Positions 8,912 to 16,915 are shown, numbered from the stretch's first letter. The stretch: 32,747 nt of DNA from Parapedobacter deserti (GCF_042646065.1 NZ_JBHRTA010000023.1:1-32747); one strand, 5' to 3'. Made by a program: numbers and translations. Notes: generated by a model not told the origin, from the sequence alone.

Positions 8912-11008
8912 ATGAACATAAAAAAAATAGCCGGAATCTTAATCGCCAACTGTTGGCTGCTGGTCACTTACGGGCAAGCTACCATGGACAGCCTCTCTAT
9001 AGCCACCCAAATCGTTCCCGAGTTTACCAAATGGTCGGTGCAGGAAGTGGTTGCCGGCGGACGAATTGACGCCATACGGCAGCTGGATGCGCAAACCATC
9101 GCCTTGGCTACCCGCGGTGCGCAAAAAGGTCAAATCTACCTCAGCGATGACCAAGGGGCTAACTGGTATTTTGTAGCCAATCCTACGCCACATGACATCA
9201 CTTGCATCGCTGAAACAGGTCGTAAGCAAGAGTTTTACATCCTCACCAGCCATGCCGAGGTATACCGCACGCGCGATGGTGGCCAGTCATGGACGCTATT
9301 GAAGCAACTTACGACCAATAAAAACACCGAAAACTATGCGGCTGCCTATGCCATCATGTATACCACCAACGGCACGTTGCTGGTCACGGATACGAATTCC
9401 GAGGGTGGTCACATCTATCGCTCTACCGATAAAGGCGACACATGGACAGACCTCGGCGCCATCTCGAAGAATGCATTGTATCGGTTGGAAAAAGTTGGAA
9501 ATGGCATCATCGTCAACGGATGGGATGGCACTGTGTATAAAAGTACGGACGATGGCCTAACCTGGAACCGCATGGAGAAACTGACCGATGCAGCATTGTT
9601 CGCCACCGAATACTTGGGGATGGCTCACGTGCTCCAGGCGGATCAAAATGGCTATGTGTACCACAGCGCCAACCTGGGATATAAGTGGGAGCGATGCGCG
9701 ACGTTAGCAGGGTCGGCAGACGATTTCGTCAACATTGGCTACGGTGCCGCTTACTACAGTACGTATACCGGCGCAAAGGAAGTATTCCTGACACTGGATT
9801 ATGGGCGTAATTGGTGGAGTCTCGGCGCCCTACCCACCGTAGCAGGAGACTGGATGGACCACGGGATAAGGGTGGAGACGACCGACTCGGTCATCACCCT
9901 GTTTGCTACCAACAAGGGCTTTGTGCTGCGGGCGGCTTTTGCCAAAGATTTCCTGCACAATACCCTCCAACGAGTACACAACGGCCCAGATAACATTCCT
10001 AACCACCTCCGAACACCGATTGCGCAGACGATGGTGGGTATGGTGAGCGATGTCAAGGAAATCAACGAGCCGGAAGATATCCTCATCCACAAAAAATTTG
10101 CCTATATCCCCTGCCGGGACGGCAACAACGTGGCTATCATCGACTATAAGGATGCCAAATCCCCGGTGTTGGCGTATAGTCTACGGGATCCGGATATCCT
10201 CGATGCGTTCGGTGTAGCCATCAAAGGTCATTACCTCTACGTAGTATCGATGACAAACTGCCGGATTAGTGTCTACGATATTGACGACCCCTACCACCCA
10301 AGAAAGGTTCATGCGTTGACCGTAGGCGGAGAGGGCAGCTTCCTGCCCCACTACCAATCTAACTACACCCGGCTCCGGAAGATTTGGATTGACGGTGACT
10401 ATGCCTATGTGACGCATAGTTCGGAAAGCAAGGTCTATATCCTGGACCTCCATCAGCCCGATAAGCCGACCATCATCAGCTCATTCCATACCGGTGACGG
10501 GGCGTTTGCCGCCATCACCCAAGGGGACATCTTGTATTTGGCCGGCTACGGACCCGGGTCCTCGCTTATCACGGTTGATATTCGGGATAAACGCAACCCC
10601 GTCATTACGGATCGTACATATGACCCCACCTTGCTAAAAGGTACGTGTGCCATCGCCATAGCTGGAGACCATCTCTTTGTGGTGGCTTATAATGCACATA
10701 CGTTTTGGTCGTTTGACATATCCGACCCGCTACACCCACAGGTGCGTTCGCACATCAGCGATGTGTATATGCGGGGACCTGGCCGAATAGCCATCTGGAA
10801 AGACAAGGCTTTTGTGTTGAACTCTTCAAACCACTCGGTGGGCATCATCGACATTTCAGCGCCCGGGACACCACACGTGATCAGCTACCTCCAAGACCCC
10901 TTGCTACGCAGGGTTTACGGTATAGCTGTAGATGGCGACCAATTATTATTGGCCAGTAGGGAGGCCAATAATTTCATGGTCATTGACCTGAATCAAGCGG
11001 GCATGTGA
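8912..11008 (+). CDS. Secreted double beta-propeller protein: Asp-box repeats followed by LVIVD repeats
   Basis: The protein has 698 residues from the ATG at 8912 (a GTG directly before it is the alternative). A signal peptide occupies about residues 1-22. The first half has at least six Asp-box motifs S/T-x-D-x-G-x-x-W (SDDQGANW, TRDGGQSW, STDKGDTW, STDDGLTW, SANLGYKW, TLDYGRNW) between about residues 78 and 305, as in BNR/sialidase-fold propellers. The second half, from about 390, has seven LVIVD-like blades (YVVSMTNCRISVYDID; YVTHSSESKVYILDL; VIDL at the end). No sialidase arginine triad or catalytic residues could be identified, so a binding or scaffold role is more likely than an enzyme. 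As last gene of the operon it probably handles or presents the substrate of the SusCD pair. Confidence 0.85.
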   Translation: MNIKKIAGILIANCWLLVTYGQATMDSLSIATQIVPEFTKWSVQEVVAGGRIDAIRQLDAQTIALATRGAQKGQIYLSDDQGANWYFVANPTPHDITCIAETGRKQEFYILTSHAEVYRTRDGGQSWTLLKQLTTNKNTENYAAAYAIMYTTNGTLLVTDTNSEGGHIYRSTDKGDTWTDLGAISKNALYRLEKVGNGIIVNGWDGTVYKSTDDGLTWNRMEKLTDAALFATEYLGMAHVLQADQNGYVYHSANLGYKWERCATLAGSADDFVNIGYGAAYYSTYTGAKEVFLTLDYGRNWWSLGALPTVAGDWMDHGIRVETTDSVITLFATNKGFVLRAAFAKDFLHNTLQRVHNGPDNIPNHLRTPIAQTMVGMVSDVKEINEPEDILIHKKFAYIPCRDGNNVAIIDYKDAKSPVLAYSLRDPDILDAFGVAIKGHYLYVVSMTNCRISVYDIDDPYHPRKVHALTVGGEGSFLPHYQSNYTRLRKIWIDGDYAYVTHSSESKVYILDLHQPDKPTIISSFHTGDGAFAAITQGDILYLAGYGPGSSLITVDIRDKRNPVITDRTYDPTLLKGTCAIAIAGDHLFVVAYNAHTFWSFDISDPLHPQVRSHISDVYMRGPGRIAIWKDKAFVLNSSNHSVGIIDISAPGTPHVISYLQDPLLRRVYGIAVDGDQLLLASREANNFMVIDLNQAGM

Positions 11009-11044
11009 TTGGCGAAAGACTGCTATGAATCTGCGAACAGAGTT

Positions 11045-11076
11045 AAGAGACTGCCTTTTTTGGTCAGTCTCTTTTT
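11045..11076 (+). terminator. Rho-independent terminator of the sigma-FecR-SusCD locus
   Basis: AAGAGACTG at 11045-11053 pairs perfectly with CAGTCTCTT at 11065-11073, and the downstream arm runs into five T residues. It lies 37 bases after the stop of the propeller gene and marks the end of the operon and of the G+C-rich block. Confidence 0.85.
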
Positions 11077-11217
11077 CATTTTGGCCAGCACACTTCCGAT
11101 TTCACTTTAACGGCTGTGGTGACTAGGCTTTCCCTTGGCCAAATCAGCGCGGACTTTCTTGACGAGAGATTCCGGATTCGCCTTTTATCATCTTTCTACT
11201 GATTTTATCTGCCATAT

Positions 11218-11451
11218 TCAACAGACTACCTTCGGCAAAAGTCTGTCCAACAGTTTACGCAGGGGAACATTCGGGTCGGGCGAAAATTCTGTTTTGCCGC
11301 TGTTAATAGCGTCAATCGCTTTGCTTACAAACTCGTGAACATTTATGCCCTTTGAAGTAAACCCCAATTGTTTGGGTATTTCAGTATCAACCTGAGACGG
11401 CAAAATTTCGACGACTGTGAAATTTGTGCCTTTTAGTTGTTGCGGTATCAT
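11218..11451 (-). pseudogene. C-terminal fragment of a short-chain dehydrogenase/reductase
   Basis: The open frame of 77 codons carries LKGTNFTVVEILPSQVDTEI and GINVHEFVSKAIDAINSGK. These correspond to the region after the catalytic YxxxK motif in DltE/YqjQ-like SDR enzymes (L-x-x-T-x-x-x-V-x-E-x-L-P-P-x-V-D-T). The Rossmann nucleotide-binding part and the catalytic tyrosine are absent. Upstream on this strand the sequence changes at once into an IS5-family end at 11463, so the gene was probably decapitated by that insertion and is not functional. Confidence 0.7.
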
Positions 11452-11462
11452 TTTGGTAAATA

Positions 11463-11785
11463 GGGCCTGCTGAAAAACTCAGCGGGCGATTTTCCATCTG
11501 ATAAATTCACGGTCGGCAGTTTTTGTAGCGGATGGGCTCTTGTTTAGCAGCGCAACGAGTGCAAGTTTGCATTTTGCTGAAAAAGTCATAAGGTTTGTAA
11601 CCGTCTGAAAAATCAACCACAGGGATGCCTACCCGGCCAGTCTGACCAGGTTAAGCACCATGATGATGCAGGCAATCCACGCTTCGCTGGTGGGTTTCAA
11701 ACGGGCTCTGATCCTGTCCATGCCATAGGCTGTCTGGCCTGCCCGAACTTGCCCTCCACCGGGTTGCGTTCCCCCTGTAATCTCC
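11463..11785 (-). mobile_element. IS5/IS1182-like transposase remnant with one terminal repeat
   Basis: The minus strand encodes the end of a DDE transposase: RNPVEGKFGQA in one frame, then, after a one-base shift, AYGMDRIRARLKPTSEAW and IACIIMVLNLVRLAG with a stop at 11629-11631. The RNPVEGKFGQ-x-x-AYG-x-x-x-IRAR block is typical of the IS5/IS1182 C-terminus. Downstream, the segment ending GGGCCTGCTGAAAAACTC at 11463 looks like the outer terminal repeat. The N-terminal two thirds and the other end are missing and the frame is broken, so it is inactive. At 11776 it abuts the ATP-binding regulator relic. Confidence 0.75.
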
Positions 11786-12502
11786 CCTAAATCAGCTCCG
11801 GATAGATGTATAAATTTAGTCGCCGATGACCTCCCAATGGCCACCCTTTGCCGGACCGATACGCGATAATTTCTTGTCCTTTTGCAATTGGCTGATATTC
11901 CGCTCTACAGAACGCTCAGTAATTTCCAGTAACAGCGAAAGCTCAGGTATGGTGATATCGGGATTCTCTCGTATGTACGCTAAGATTTTCCCCGACGTTT
12001 TCCCCGACGTTCTATCGATATCGGTTGCCGTCTCAGCATACACAACAACACGGAATCCATGCTGGAAATTTTCAAACTTCGGTGCCTTCAACCCGTATTG
12101 TTCAAACGCTTCCCGGATTCGACGAATCCCTGAACCATAGTTTTCATCGGCTTTGCTTGTTTTCAATGGCGATGAAGCTGTTCGCCATTCGCGAACGGTT
12201 TCTATCAATTGAGCCTCTTTAAAAGTAGCAGCGACTTTCCGGTTACGGGAATACGACGAATACTCGTCAGCAAGCAATTGCGCTATAGTGATCGTATACG
12301 GCAGATGGCCGGGATTGAAGAACTCAATATAATCGTCAAAGATTTTTACCGATGAATCGCCGCTGCTCATATAATCACATCCTTGATGCTGGTTGGTGTG
12401 GAGAAGCGGCCCAGCTCAATAGCTGCCTGAAAGACATCGTTTTTTGCAAACAACAGGAATCCGGCATTGGTTACCTGGCTATCCTTGATGAGCTCAAACT
12501 TT
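11776..12502 (-). pseudogene. AlbA/Schlafen-type ATP-binding transcriptional regulator, copy A, internally deleted
   Basis: The minus strand keeps an open frame of 184 codons (12370-11816). It holds the C-terminal half of an ATP-dependent regulator of the AlbA_2/HATPase_c_4 type (KIFDDYIEFFNPGHLP; GSGIRRIREAFEQYGL; FRVVVYAE) and a winged helix module (DITIPELSLLLEITERSVERNISQL) ending GGHWEVIGD. Compared with copy B (17850-18915), about 169 bases are missing between 12368 and 12369, throwing the N-terminal part out of frame. The remaining N-terminal piece at 12369-12502 encodes the TNAGFLLFAKND region. Nearly every base of 12100-12368 matches copy B, but the winged-helix end does not. Such proteins often accompany defence or stress loci; this copy should be dead. 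Confidence 0.8.
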
Positions 12503-12599
12503 CATAAACGCGACACCAAAAAAGTAAATTTTTTAGTATTTTTCATCTATATTATTGGTCAAAAACTAAGCACCTATATTTACCTCAAGTAGATTATCC

Positions 12600-12630
12600 G
12601 TCTTGAGGTCACAATTTGTGACTTCAAGAC
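12600..12630. promoter_or_regulatory. Operator-like palindrome upstream of ORF6N gene 1
   Basis: The 31 bases are an almost perfect palindrome: 14 of 15 pairs match around the centre at 12615, with core TCACAATTTGTGA. It ends 14 bases before the ATG at 12645, where a repressor would block transcription or translation. The same 13-base core recurs inside the gene at 12869-12881. Confidence 0.6.
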
Positions 12631-12644
12631 CAAACGACCAACTG

Positions 12645-13098
12645 ATGGCCAAAACCGAACTAGATAACGACGAGATAGTGATAGCTACCGAATCTGTAAT
12701 GAACTCAAATTTTCAACATCAGAGGACAGAAAGTGATGTTGGATTTTCATCTTGCTGCATTGTACGAAGTGGAAAATCACATACTCAAACAAGCAGTGAA
12801 GAGGAAACAAAACAGGTTCCCAGATGATTTTATGTTTCAGCTTACCAAGGATGAATGGCAGGAGCTTATCACAATTTGTGATAACCTTCCTGAAGGGGTC
12901 AAATTCAGTCCTGCCACTCCCTTTGCCTTTACCGAGCAGGGAGTGGCTATGCTGTCCAGTATTCTGAATAGCGAAAGGGCGGTAGCTGTCAACATTCAAA
13001 TCATGCGTGTTTTTACCCGTATCAGGCAAATGCTTAGCGACAATACGGAGCTACGCTTGGAAATAGAAAAAATAAAACGTGTATGCCGGACCCCTTAA
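12645..13098 (+). pseudogene. ORF6N-domain DNA-binding protein 1, frameshifted
   Basis: The start MAKTELDNDEIVIATESVMN is in one frame. A one-base insertion near 12704 (seen by comparing the relic at 25797) moves the rest to the frame reading VMLDFHLAALYEVENHILKQ, RFPDDFMFQLTKDEWQEL, FAFTEQGVAMLSSILNSERA and VNIQIMRVFTRIRQML. This is the ORF6N (KilA-N-related) domain of phage and mobile-element proteins. The C-terminus is also lost: after EIEKIK the frame leaves the family pattern and stops at 13098. Members are thought to bind DNA, possibly their own promoter. The palindromes at 12600-12630 and 12866-12884 support autoregulation in the ancestor. Confidence 0.8.
12866..12884. promoter_or_regulatory. 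Intragenic palindrome in ORF6N gene 1
   Basis: TTATCACAATTTGTGATAA is a perfect dyad of nine pairs about one base. Its 13-base core is identical to that of the upstream palindrome at 12609-12621. In related proteins this codon stretch encodes the variable R-S-Q-x-x-T region. A second operator is one reading; chance retention of coding sequence is the alternative. Confidence 0.5.
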
Positions 13099-13192
13099 TA
13101 ACTTTTGACATAAGGTCAAATTTTGAACGTCCATGGCAGAAGAATGGGCATTATGCTACACTGGTTCTAGTGGGTCATGAACCAAGCGATCA

Positions 13193-14692
13193 TTATTCTT
13201 TTATTATATTTTTTAATGCTTCAAGTTGATGATCTTCATTCAAAAATACTTGCTCCAAGCTCCTTTCAATGAAAATGTCAGGTTCTGTACCTATGCCATC
13301 CAATGTTTTTCCGTCCTTTTGAAAGGAAACCATTGTACTGATTCTTCCTTCCAACGCTGAATTTGGCAATTCGAACCGCTCACTATTTCCACTTGAACCA
13401 TCCGTATTTACCCCAACAATTTTAATGTTCGGCAATCCTTTGAATACAGATACAAGTACTGATGCCGCACTAAAAGTCCTTTCATTGGCTAATATATAGA
13501 TAGGTTTGTTGTAATGGTATTTGTTTTTGGTAATCTTCTGGCCATCGAGAATATAGAAATAATACGCGCTAAATTTCTCGTTGTCCAATTCATACATCGG
13601 CTTAAAGGCCTTGAGGAAGTTGTTAACGCTTTTTTGCGCACTACTGTCCAATTCTGAAAAAGAAAATAGATACCGGCCATGTAATCTTTCTACATATTCT
13701 TCCGGTAAAGGAGTCGGCGCCCTTTGCTTTGTAGCATTGACAACATAAACAGAATCTGGATGAACAAAATAACCAGCCAGTTCTTGAATTAAATCACGAG
13801 TCCCGCCACCATTATCACGAACATCAATAATTAGCGCATCACTTTGCTTTGCCTTTTCCATAAAATCATTGAGTAGTTCGAAAAACACAGGACTGTCTTC
13901 TCTTGCTACCATGGAAGGAATTTGAATGTATCCAATATTGCTTTCTAACGTGAAAAACTGTTCGATAATCGTTCTATCATTCCGTTGCTCTTCAAAATAA
14001 TCAAAGAGAAAATTTTTTTTATGAAACCGTTCATCCCACAATTTTGGCCTTTCTGCTCTCGATACCAATTCAACATATACGTCTTTCTTGAGCCCGCTAT
14101 CATTTGCAAGTGTGATGGAAAGAGAATTGGAAATATCAAGATTTAGGATGCTAAAAACGGTCTCAATATCTCTTAAATCCCTAACGGCACGGGTAAAGTA
14201 TGAACTTCGCGGGGAGAGAATGTCTTCGGGACGGATCTGTGGCACTATTTCTTCGACGGACATGCCGTTTATTGATTTTAGATACGGGAATTCCGAATTC
14301 CAATAGCCATATTTCTTTTGAATCGTATCATAATTGAGCACTAAAATTTTGTTTTGAAATGGCGCAAACGCAAGAGGGAAATAGCGAGTTTCGGGCAAAT
14401 CATACCCTAATATACCGGAATGCCTATCTCCGATTTTTCCGATTGTCTTGGAGAGAAACAATCCAAAATCTGATTTGGTTATTAATTTTTCTTCAATCCC
14501 TATTAAATACGCATTAAAATCTTCTTTGTAATCGTACCCATTTAATCCTAGGTAGGAAGATTTGCTTTGAAGGATTTCGTCAAGAAATGCCAAATCACTT
14601 TCGATGTCGCTTTTCGTCAAATACTCAGTTTCATTTTGCGCAAAAGAAGAAAATGAGATGAGGGCTAATAGAATTAATAAGTGATTCCTCAT
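13193..14692 (-). CDS. Secreted S41-family peptidase (C-terminal-processing protease type)
   Basis: The protein has 499 residues with a signal peptide (MRNHLLILLALISFSSFAQ). The S41 catalytic core lies in the C-terminal half: ALIIDVRDNGGGTRDLIQEL near residue 290, then NERTFSAASV at about 403-412, whose Ser408 is the predicted nucleophile, and VGVNTDGSSGNSERFELPN after it. No clear PDZ domain is seen, so it belongs with tricorn-like or IRBP-like S41 proteins rather than CtpA. It should act in the periplasm or at the surface; substrate unknown. The gene stands alone, between the ORF6N relic and an IS3 end, and looks intact. Its low G+C content fits the accessory region. Confidence 0.9.
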   Translation of the reverse strand: MRNHLLILLALISFSSFAQNETEYLTKSDIESDLAFLDEILQSKSSYLGLNGYDYKEDFNAYLIGIEEKLITKSDFGLFLSKTIGKIGDRHSGILGYDLPETRYFPLAFAPFQNKILVLNYDTIQKKYGYWNSEFPYLKSINGMSVEEIVPQIRPEDILSPRSSYFTRAVRDLRDIETVFSILNLDISNSLSITLANDSGLKKDVYVELVSRAERPKLWDERFHKKNFLFDYFEEQRNDRTIIEQFFTLESNIGYIQIPSMVAREDSPVFFELLNDFMEKAKQSDALIIDVRDNGGGTRDLIQELAGYFVHPDSVYVVNATKQRAPTPLPEEYVERLHGRYLFSFSELDSSAQKSVNNFLKAFKPMYELDNEKFSAYYFYILDGQKITKNKYHYNKPIYILANERTFSAASVLVSVFKGLPNIKIVGVNTDGSSGNSERFELPNSALEGRISTMVSFQKDGKTLDGIGTEPDIFIERSLEQVFLNEDHQLEALKNIIKE

Positions 14693-14782
14693 TTTGTCGT
14701 TTTAAATTGGGGTAACTCTCAAATATATGCAATAATTTTCTTTAGGCAAGAATGCCATCGCCATCCTATGGGACTTTGATTA

Positions 14783-14846
14783 TGACCTCCCCCCTGAAAA
14801 CTGGAGTATTTAAAAGTAGAGATTTGAGGATTATTGAGATTTGTAA
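14783..14846 (-). mobile_element. Solo end of an IS3-type element, copy 1
   Basis: The 64 bases begin TGACCTCCCCCCTGAAAACT, an IS3-type terminal repeat, and match 18921-18983 with only three substitutions and one indel; a weaker match is at 25307. No transposase body is attached. It is the leftover terminus of a deleted copy. Confidence 0.65.
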
Positions 14847-14987
14847 TAAACTGTCACCTCGTCGCCCTTTCTGTAGGCTGCCGGCATACTTCCGTCAGCA
14901 TATTTGTATTGGACGTGTTCGCCATCATGATGTATACCCCATATCGCTCTATCGGAACATTAAAATGGGATGAGGTCATTTGTTTTA
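14847..14987 (-). other. Unrecognised coding remnant
   Basis: On the minus strand a frame open from about 14958 reads GIHHDGEHVQYKYADGSMPA, then AYRKGDEVTVYYKSQ, and stops at 14831-14833. That stop lies within the shared IS3-type end, so the last residues come from the element. It resembles a small beta-rich domain but I cannot assign it. The rest of the stretch before the antitoxin operator shows nothing. Confidence 0.25.
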
Positions 14988-15005
14988 GTAAGCTAATTTG
15001 CTTAC
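14988..15005. promoter_or_regulatory. Operator-like palindrome of the antitoxin gene
   Basis: GTAAGC-TAATTT-GCTTAC has eight of nine matching pairs and ends 10 bases before the antitoxin ATG at 15016. Antitoxins with an HTH domain typically bind such a site to repress their own operon. Confidence 0.6.
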
Positions 15006-15015
15006 ATTTGTATTT

Positions 15016-15489
15016 ATGGAAGCTGCAATAGAGAAATACAAAGGTATCCATCCGGGATTGATCTTGGAGCATGAACTCAAAAAGAGGAAAATTGCCAAAA
15101 ATCGGTTTGCCACTGCCGTTGACCAGCGTCGCCAAACCCTGAATGCTATTACCAAAGGCAGGAGAAAACTACCCGTTGAACTGTCGTTCAAGATCGACAA
15201 GGAATTGGGGTATGCAGAGGGAACTATGTTGATGATGCAGGCCTATTACGAGATCGAAGATTACCGAAAAAGACAGCAATCAACCGAAGGTAACTTTGAG
15301 TTGGGTAAGTTGCGTAAGGGGCTTTTCTGGGATACGGATATCAATAAGCTGGATTCAGAGAAACACGCCACAGCTATTATCCGAAGAGTCTTTGAGCGGG
15401 GCAACAACGAAGAAAAGAAATATATCACGGATTACTACGGAGATCACCGTGTAGCTGGAATATTGGGGACTGACTCATTGGTCAAGTAG
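15016..15489 (+). CDS. HigA-like antitoxin / XRE-type transcriptional regulator
   Basis: The protein has 157 residues from the ATG at 15016; an upstream TTG frame start falls within the operator and is unlikely. The first half resembles HigA-type HTH antitoxins (KYKGIHPGLILEHELKKRK; RFATAVDQRRQTLNAITKGR; SFKIDKELGYAEGTMLMMQ). The second half carries a LRKGLFWDTDINKLD ... IIRRVFERGNNEEKKYI module found in Bacteroidota antitoxins partnered with AbiEii-type nucleotidyltransferases. The gene is preceded by a palindrome and followed after 13 bases by the start of such a toxin at 15503, which is truncated. The antitoxin therefore appears to be an intact orphan. Confidence 0.8.
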   Translation: MEAAIEKYKGIHPGLILEHELKKRKIAKNRFATAVDQRRQTLNAITKGRRKLPVELSFKIDKELGYAEGTMLMMQAYYEIEDYRKRQQSTEGNFELGKLRKGLFWDTDINKLDSEKHATAIIRRVFERGNNEEKKYITDYYGDHRVAGILGTDSLVK

Positions 15490-15502
15490 ATAAATTTAGA
15501 GC

Positions 15503-15634
15503 ATGTTGTACTGGAATACCGTCACAGACCTTTTACGTCAGACCCTGCTTACCCTGATGCAGGCGCCTATATTTGCAGATTTTAGGCTAGTTGGCGGGAC
15601 AGCCCTCAGCCTGCATTTGGGACAGTCGTCTTAA
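15503..15634 (+). pseudogene. AbiEii/AbiGii-type nucleotidyltransferase toxin, truncated after 43 codons
   Basis: The frame starts MLYWNTVTDLLRQTLLTLMQ, continues APIFADFRLVGGTALSLHLG, and stops at 15632. VGGTALSLHLG is the glycine-rich start of the nucleotidyltransferase fold in AbiEii-like toxins (DUF1814). The following H-R-x-S-x-D-x-D motif that holds the catalytic aspartates is gone, replaced by unrelated sequence, so the product cannot be active. It is placed right behind a HigA-like antitoxin, as expected for a type IV-like toxin-antitoxin operon. A second fragment of the same coding sequence occurs at 29648-29702. Confidence 0.8.
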
Positions 15635-15785
15635 TTTGGTGCAAACGGTTTGGGGCTTGGCGATGTAGTGTGTTTTTAGCACAAAAGTTCGATCGAAGAA
15701 TGAAAATTGAACTTTGTACAAATGTTTCATATATGTGTAATCTTCCCCTAACTAGCTACACCCAAAACTAAAGAATTCCAATAAT

Positions 15786-16075
15786 TGACCTCCTCCCGAA
15801 CTCCGAGTCATCCTAAAGTAGAGGATTCGGCTTTCTTGACCTGACTTCCTATGAACACTTCGGGGGGTCATGTCCCCCAGATAACTGTGCGGCCTGAAGG
15901 TATTGTATTCCACCCTCCAGGCTTCGATTTTCTCCCTTGCATCCTCCAGCGATAGGAACCAGTTTGTGTTGAGGCACTCGTCCCGGAAGCTCCCGTTAAA
16001 GGACTCAATATACGGATTGTCCGTGGGTTTTCCCGGCCTGGAGAAAATAAGTTCCACTTTCTCCCCGTATGGCGG
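15786..16075 (-). mobile_element. IS3-family OrfB fragment with terminal repeat
   Basis: The minus strand encodes the end of an IS3-family integrase: FSRPGKPTDNPYIESFNGSF, RDECLNTNWFLSLEDAREKI and YNTFRPHSYLGDMTPRSV. These include the third catalytic glutamate region (ESFNG) and the standard NxxRPHSxLG motif. The outer end is TGACCTCCTCCCGAACTCCG, a terminal repeat related to but distinct from the solo ends at 14783, 18921 and 25307. The first two catalytic residues, OrfA and the other terminus are missing, so it is inactive. The 150 bases between it and the toxin fragment contain no gene that I recognise. Confidence 0.8.
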
Positions 16076-16149
16076 ATAAATACGAGATAGGCTGAGTATG
16101 TTAAGATCGACCAATTTTCACCTATACACAAAACAAGTAATGCGTTGGA

Positions 16150-16681
16150 ATGAGAATAAGGATGATAGGCAGCTTACTATTCGCGTTAGGCGCCAGACAG
16201 ATTGGTTATCGGTAAAGACACGCTACTGCTCGGAAACACCACTTATTTACGCGGGACTTTAGTTTTAACGTTCCGCACAAAATCCAACGAAACGGAAGCT
16301 AAAGCGGCGATTTTTTCATCACTAAAATCAGTGTTGAAAAGTAAATTTTTTACCACCTCCGATTTGCCTTCTTTTATACCTTCTTTTTTAACCGATCGGT
16401 GCGTTGTGGATATCCTTCAGGTTAGCAACGAGCAGCTGAGGAAACATACAGCGTCGTATACGGAATTGCTGGATAATATGGTGGGTCGGGCAAAAGCAAG
16501 TGAATTCTACACCCTAGCCCGGGAAAAGCTTTCGGCATTGTCTGCTCCGGTAAAGATGGGCGGATTACTGGAATGGCCGGAAGGGCAAACACCCGGGGGC
16601 GACGTATTTCGTGCGGATTCGGCGGATCATCGGTTCACGCTTTTTGAATTCTGGGCTTCATGGTGCATCCCTTGCAGGTTA
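16150..16681 (+). pseudogene. TlpA-like thioredoxin-fold protein, broken
   Basis: A signal-peptide-like start (MRIRMIGSLLFALGA) at 16150 is in one frame and stops at 16210-16212. The rest runs in another frame from about 16202: a helical DUF4369-like middle (SYTELLDNMVGRAKASEFY) and the thioredoxin start FTLFEFWASWCIPCR. The CxxC redox motif is present, but the protein is cut immediately after it by the group II intron fragment, so the thioredoxin fold is incomplete. In the intact family this is a periplasmic disulfide reductase. The intact paralogue at 23779 shows what has been lost. Confidence 0.75.
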
Positions 16682-16797
16682 CAGATCACCATCCTGAGCC
16701 TTCTGCGGTACCACTCATCGACTTTGGATAGAAGGGTACCCATGTCTGCCAGCTTGAAGTATTCAACCCATCCCGTGATGTGTATCCGCCCTATGAA
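16682..16797 (-). mobile_element. Group II intron maturase fragment
   Basis: On the minus strand the sequence reads GWVEYFKLADMGTLLSKVDE followed by WYRRRLRMVI. The pattern GW-V-x-YF-x-LAD-M-x-x-L-x-x-x-DEWYRRRLRM is diagnostic for the maturase-specific region of intron-encoded reverse transcriptases (LtrA type). Neither the reverse transcriptase domain nor an intron RNA domain V could be located around it. At 16682 it is joined directly to the thioredoxin motif of the broken TlpA gene, so it is part of a recombination junction rather than a functional intron. Confidence 0.75.
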
Positions 16798-16915
16798 CTA
16801 CATGTTTGATTTTTGAACCATAATTTTATAGTTCTGCGGGGATAATAGGTCTTTTAGGTTTTTATGGTTGATGGCCATGATGTAAATCTACGGAATGATA
16901 TTGAAAACCGTGGGG

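Noticed and set aside
14998..15015. Upstream TTG start extending the antitoxin by six residues
   Set aside because: The TTG lies inside the operator palindrome, and the family start MEAAIEKYKG fits the ATG at 15016.
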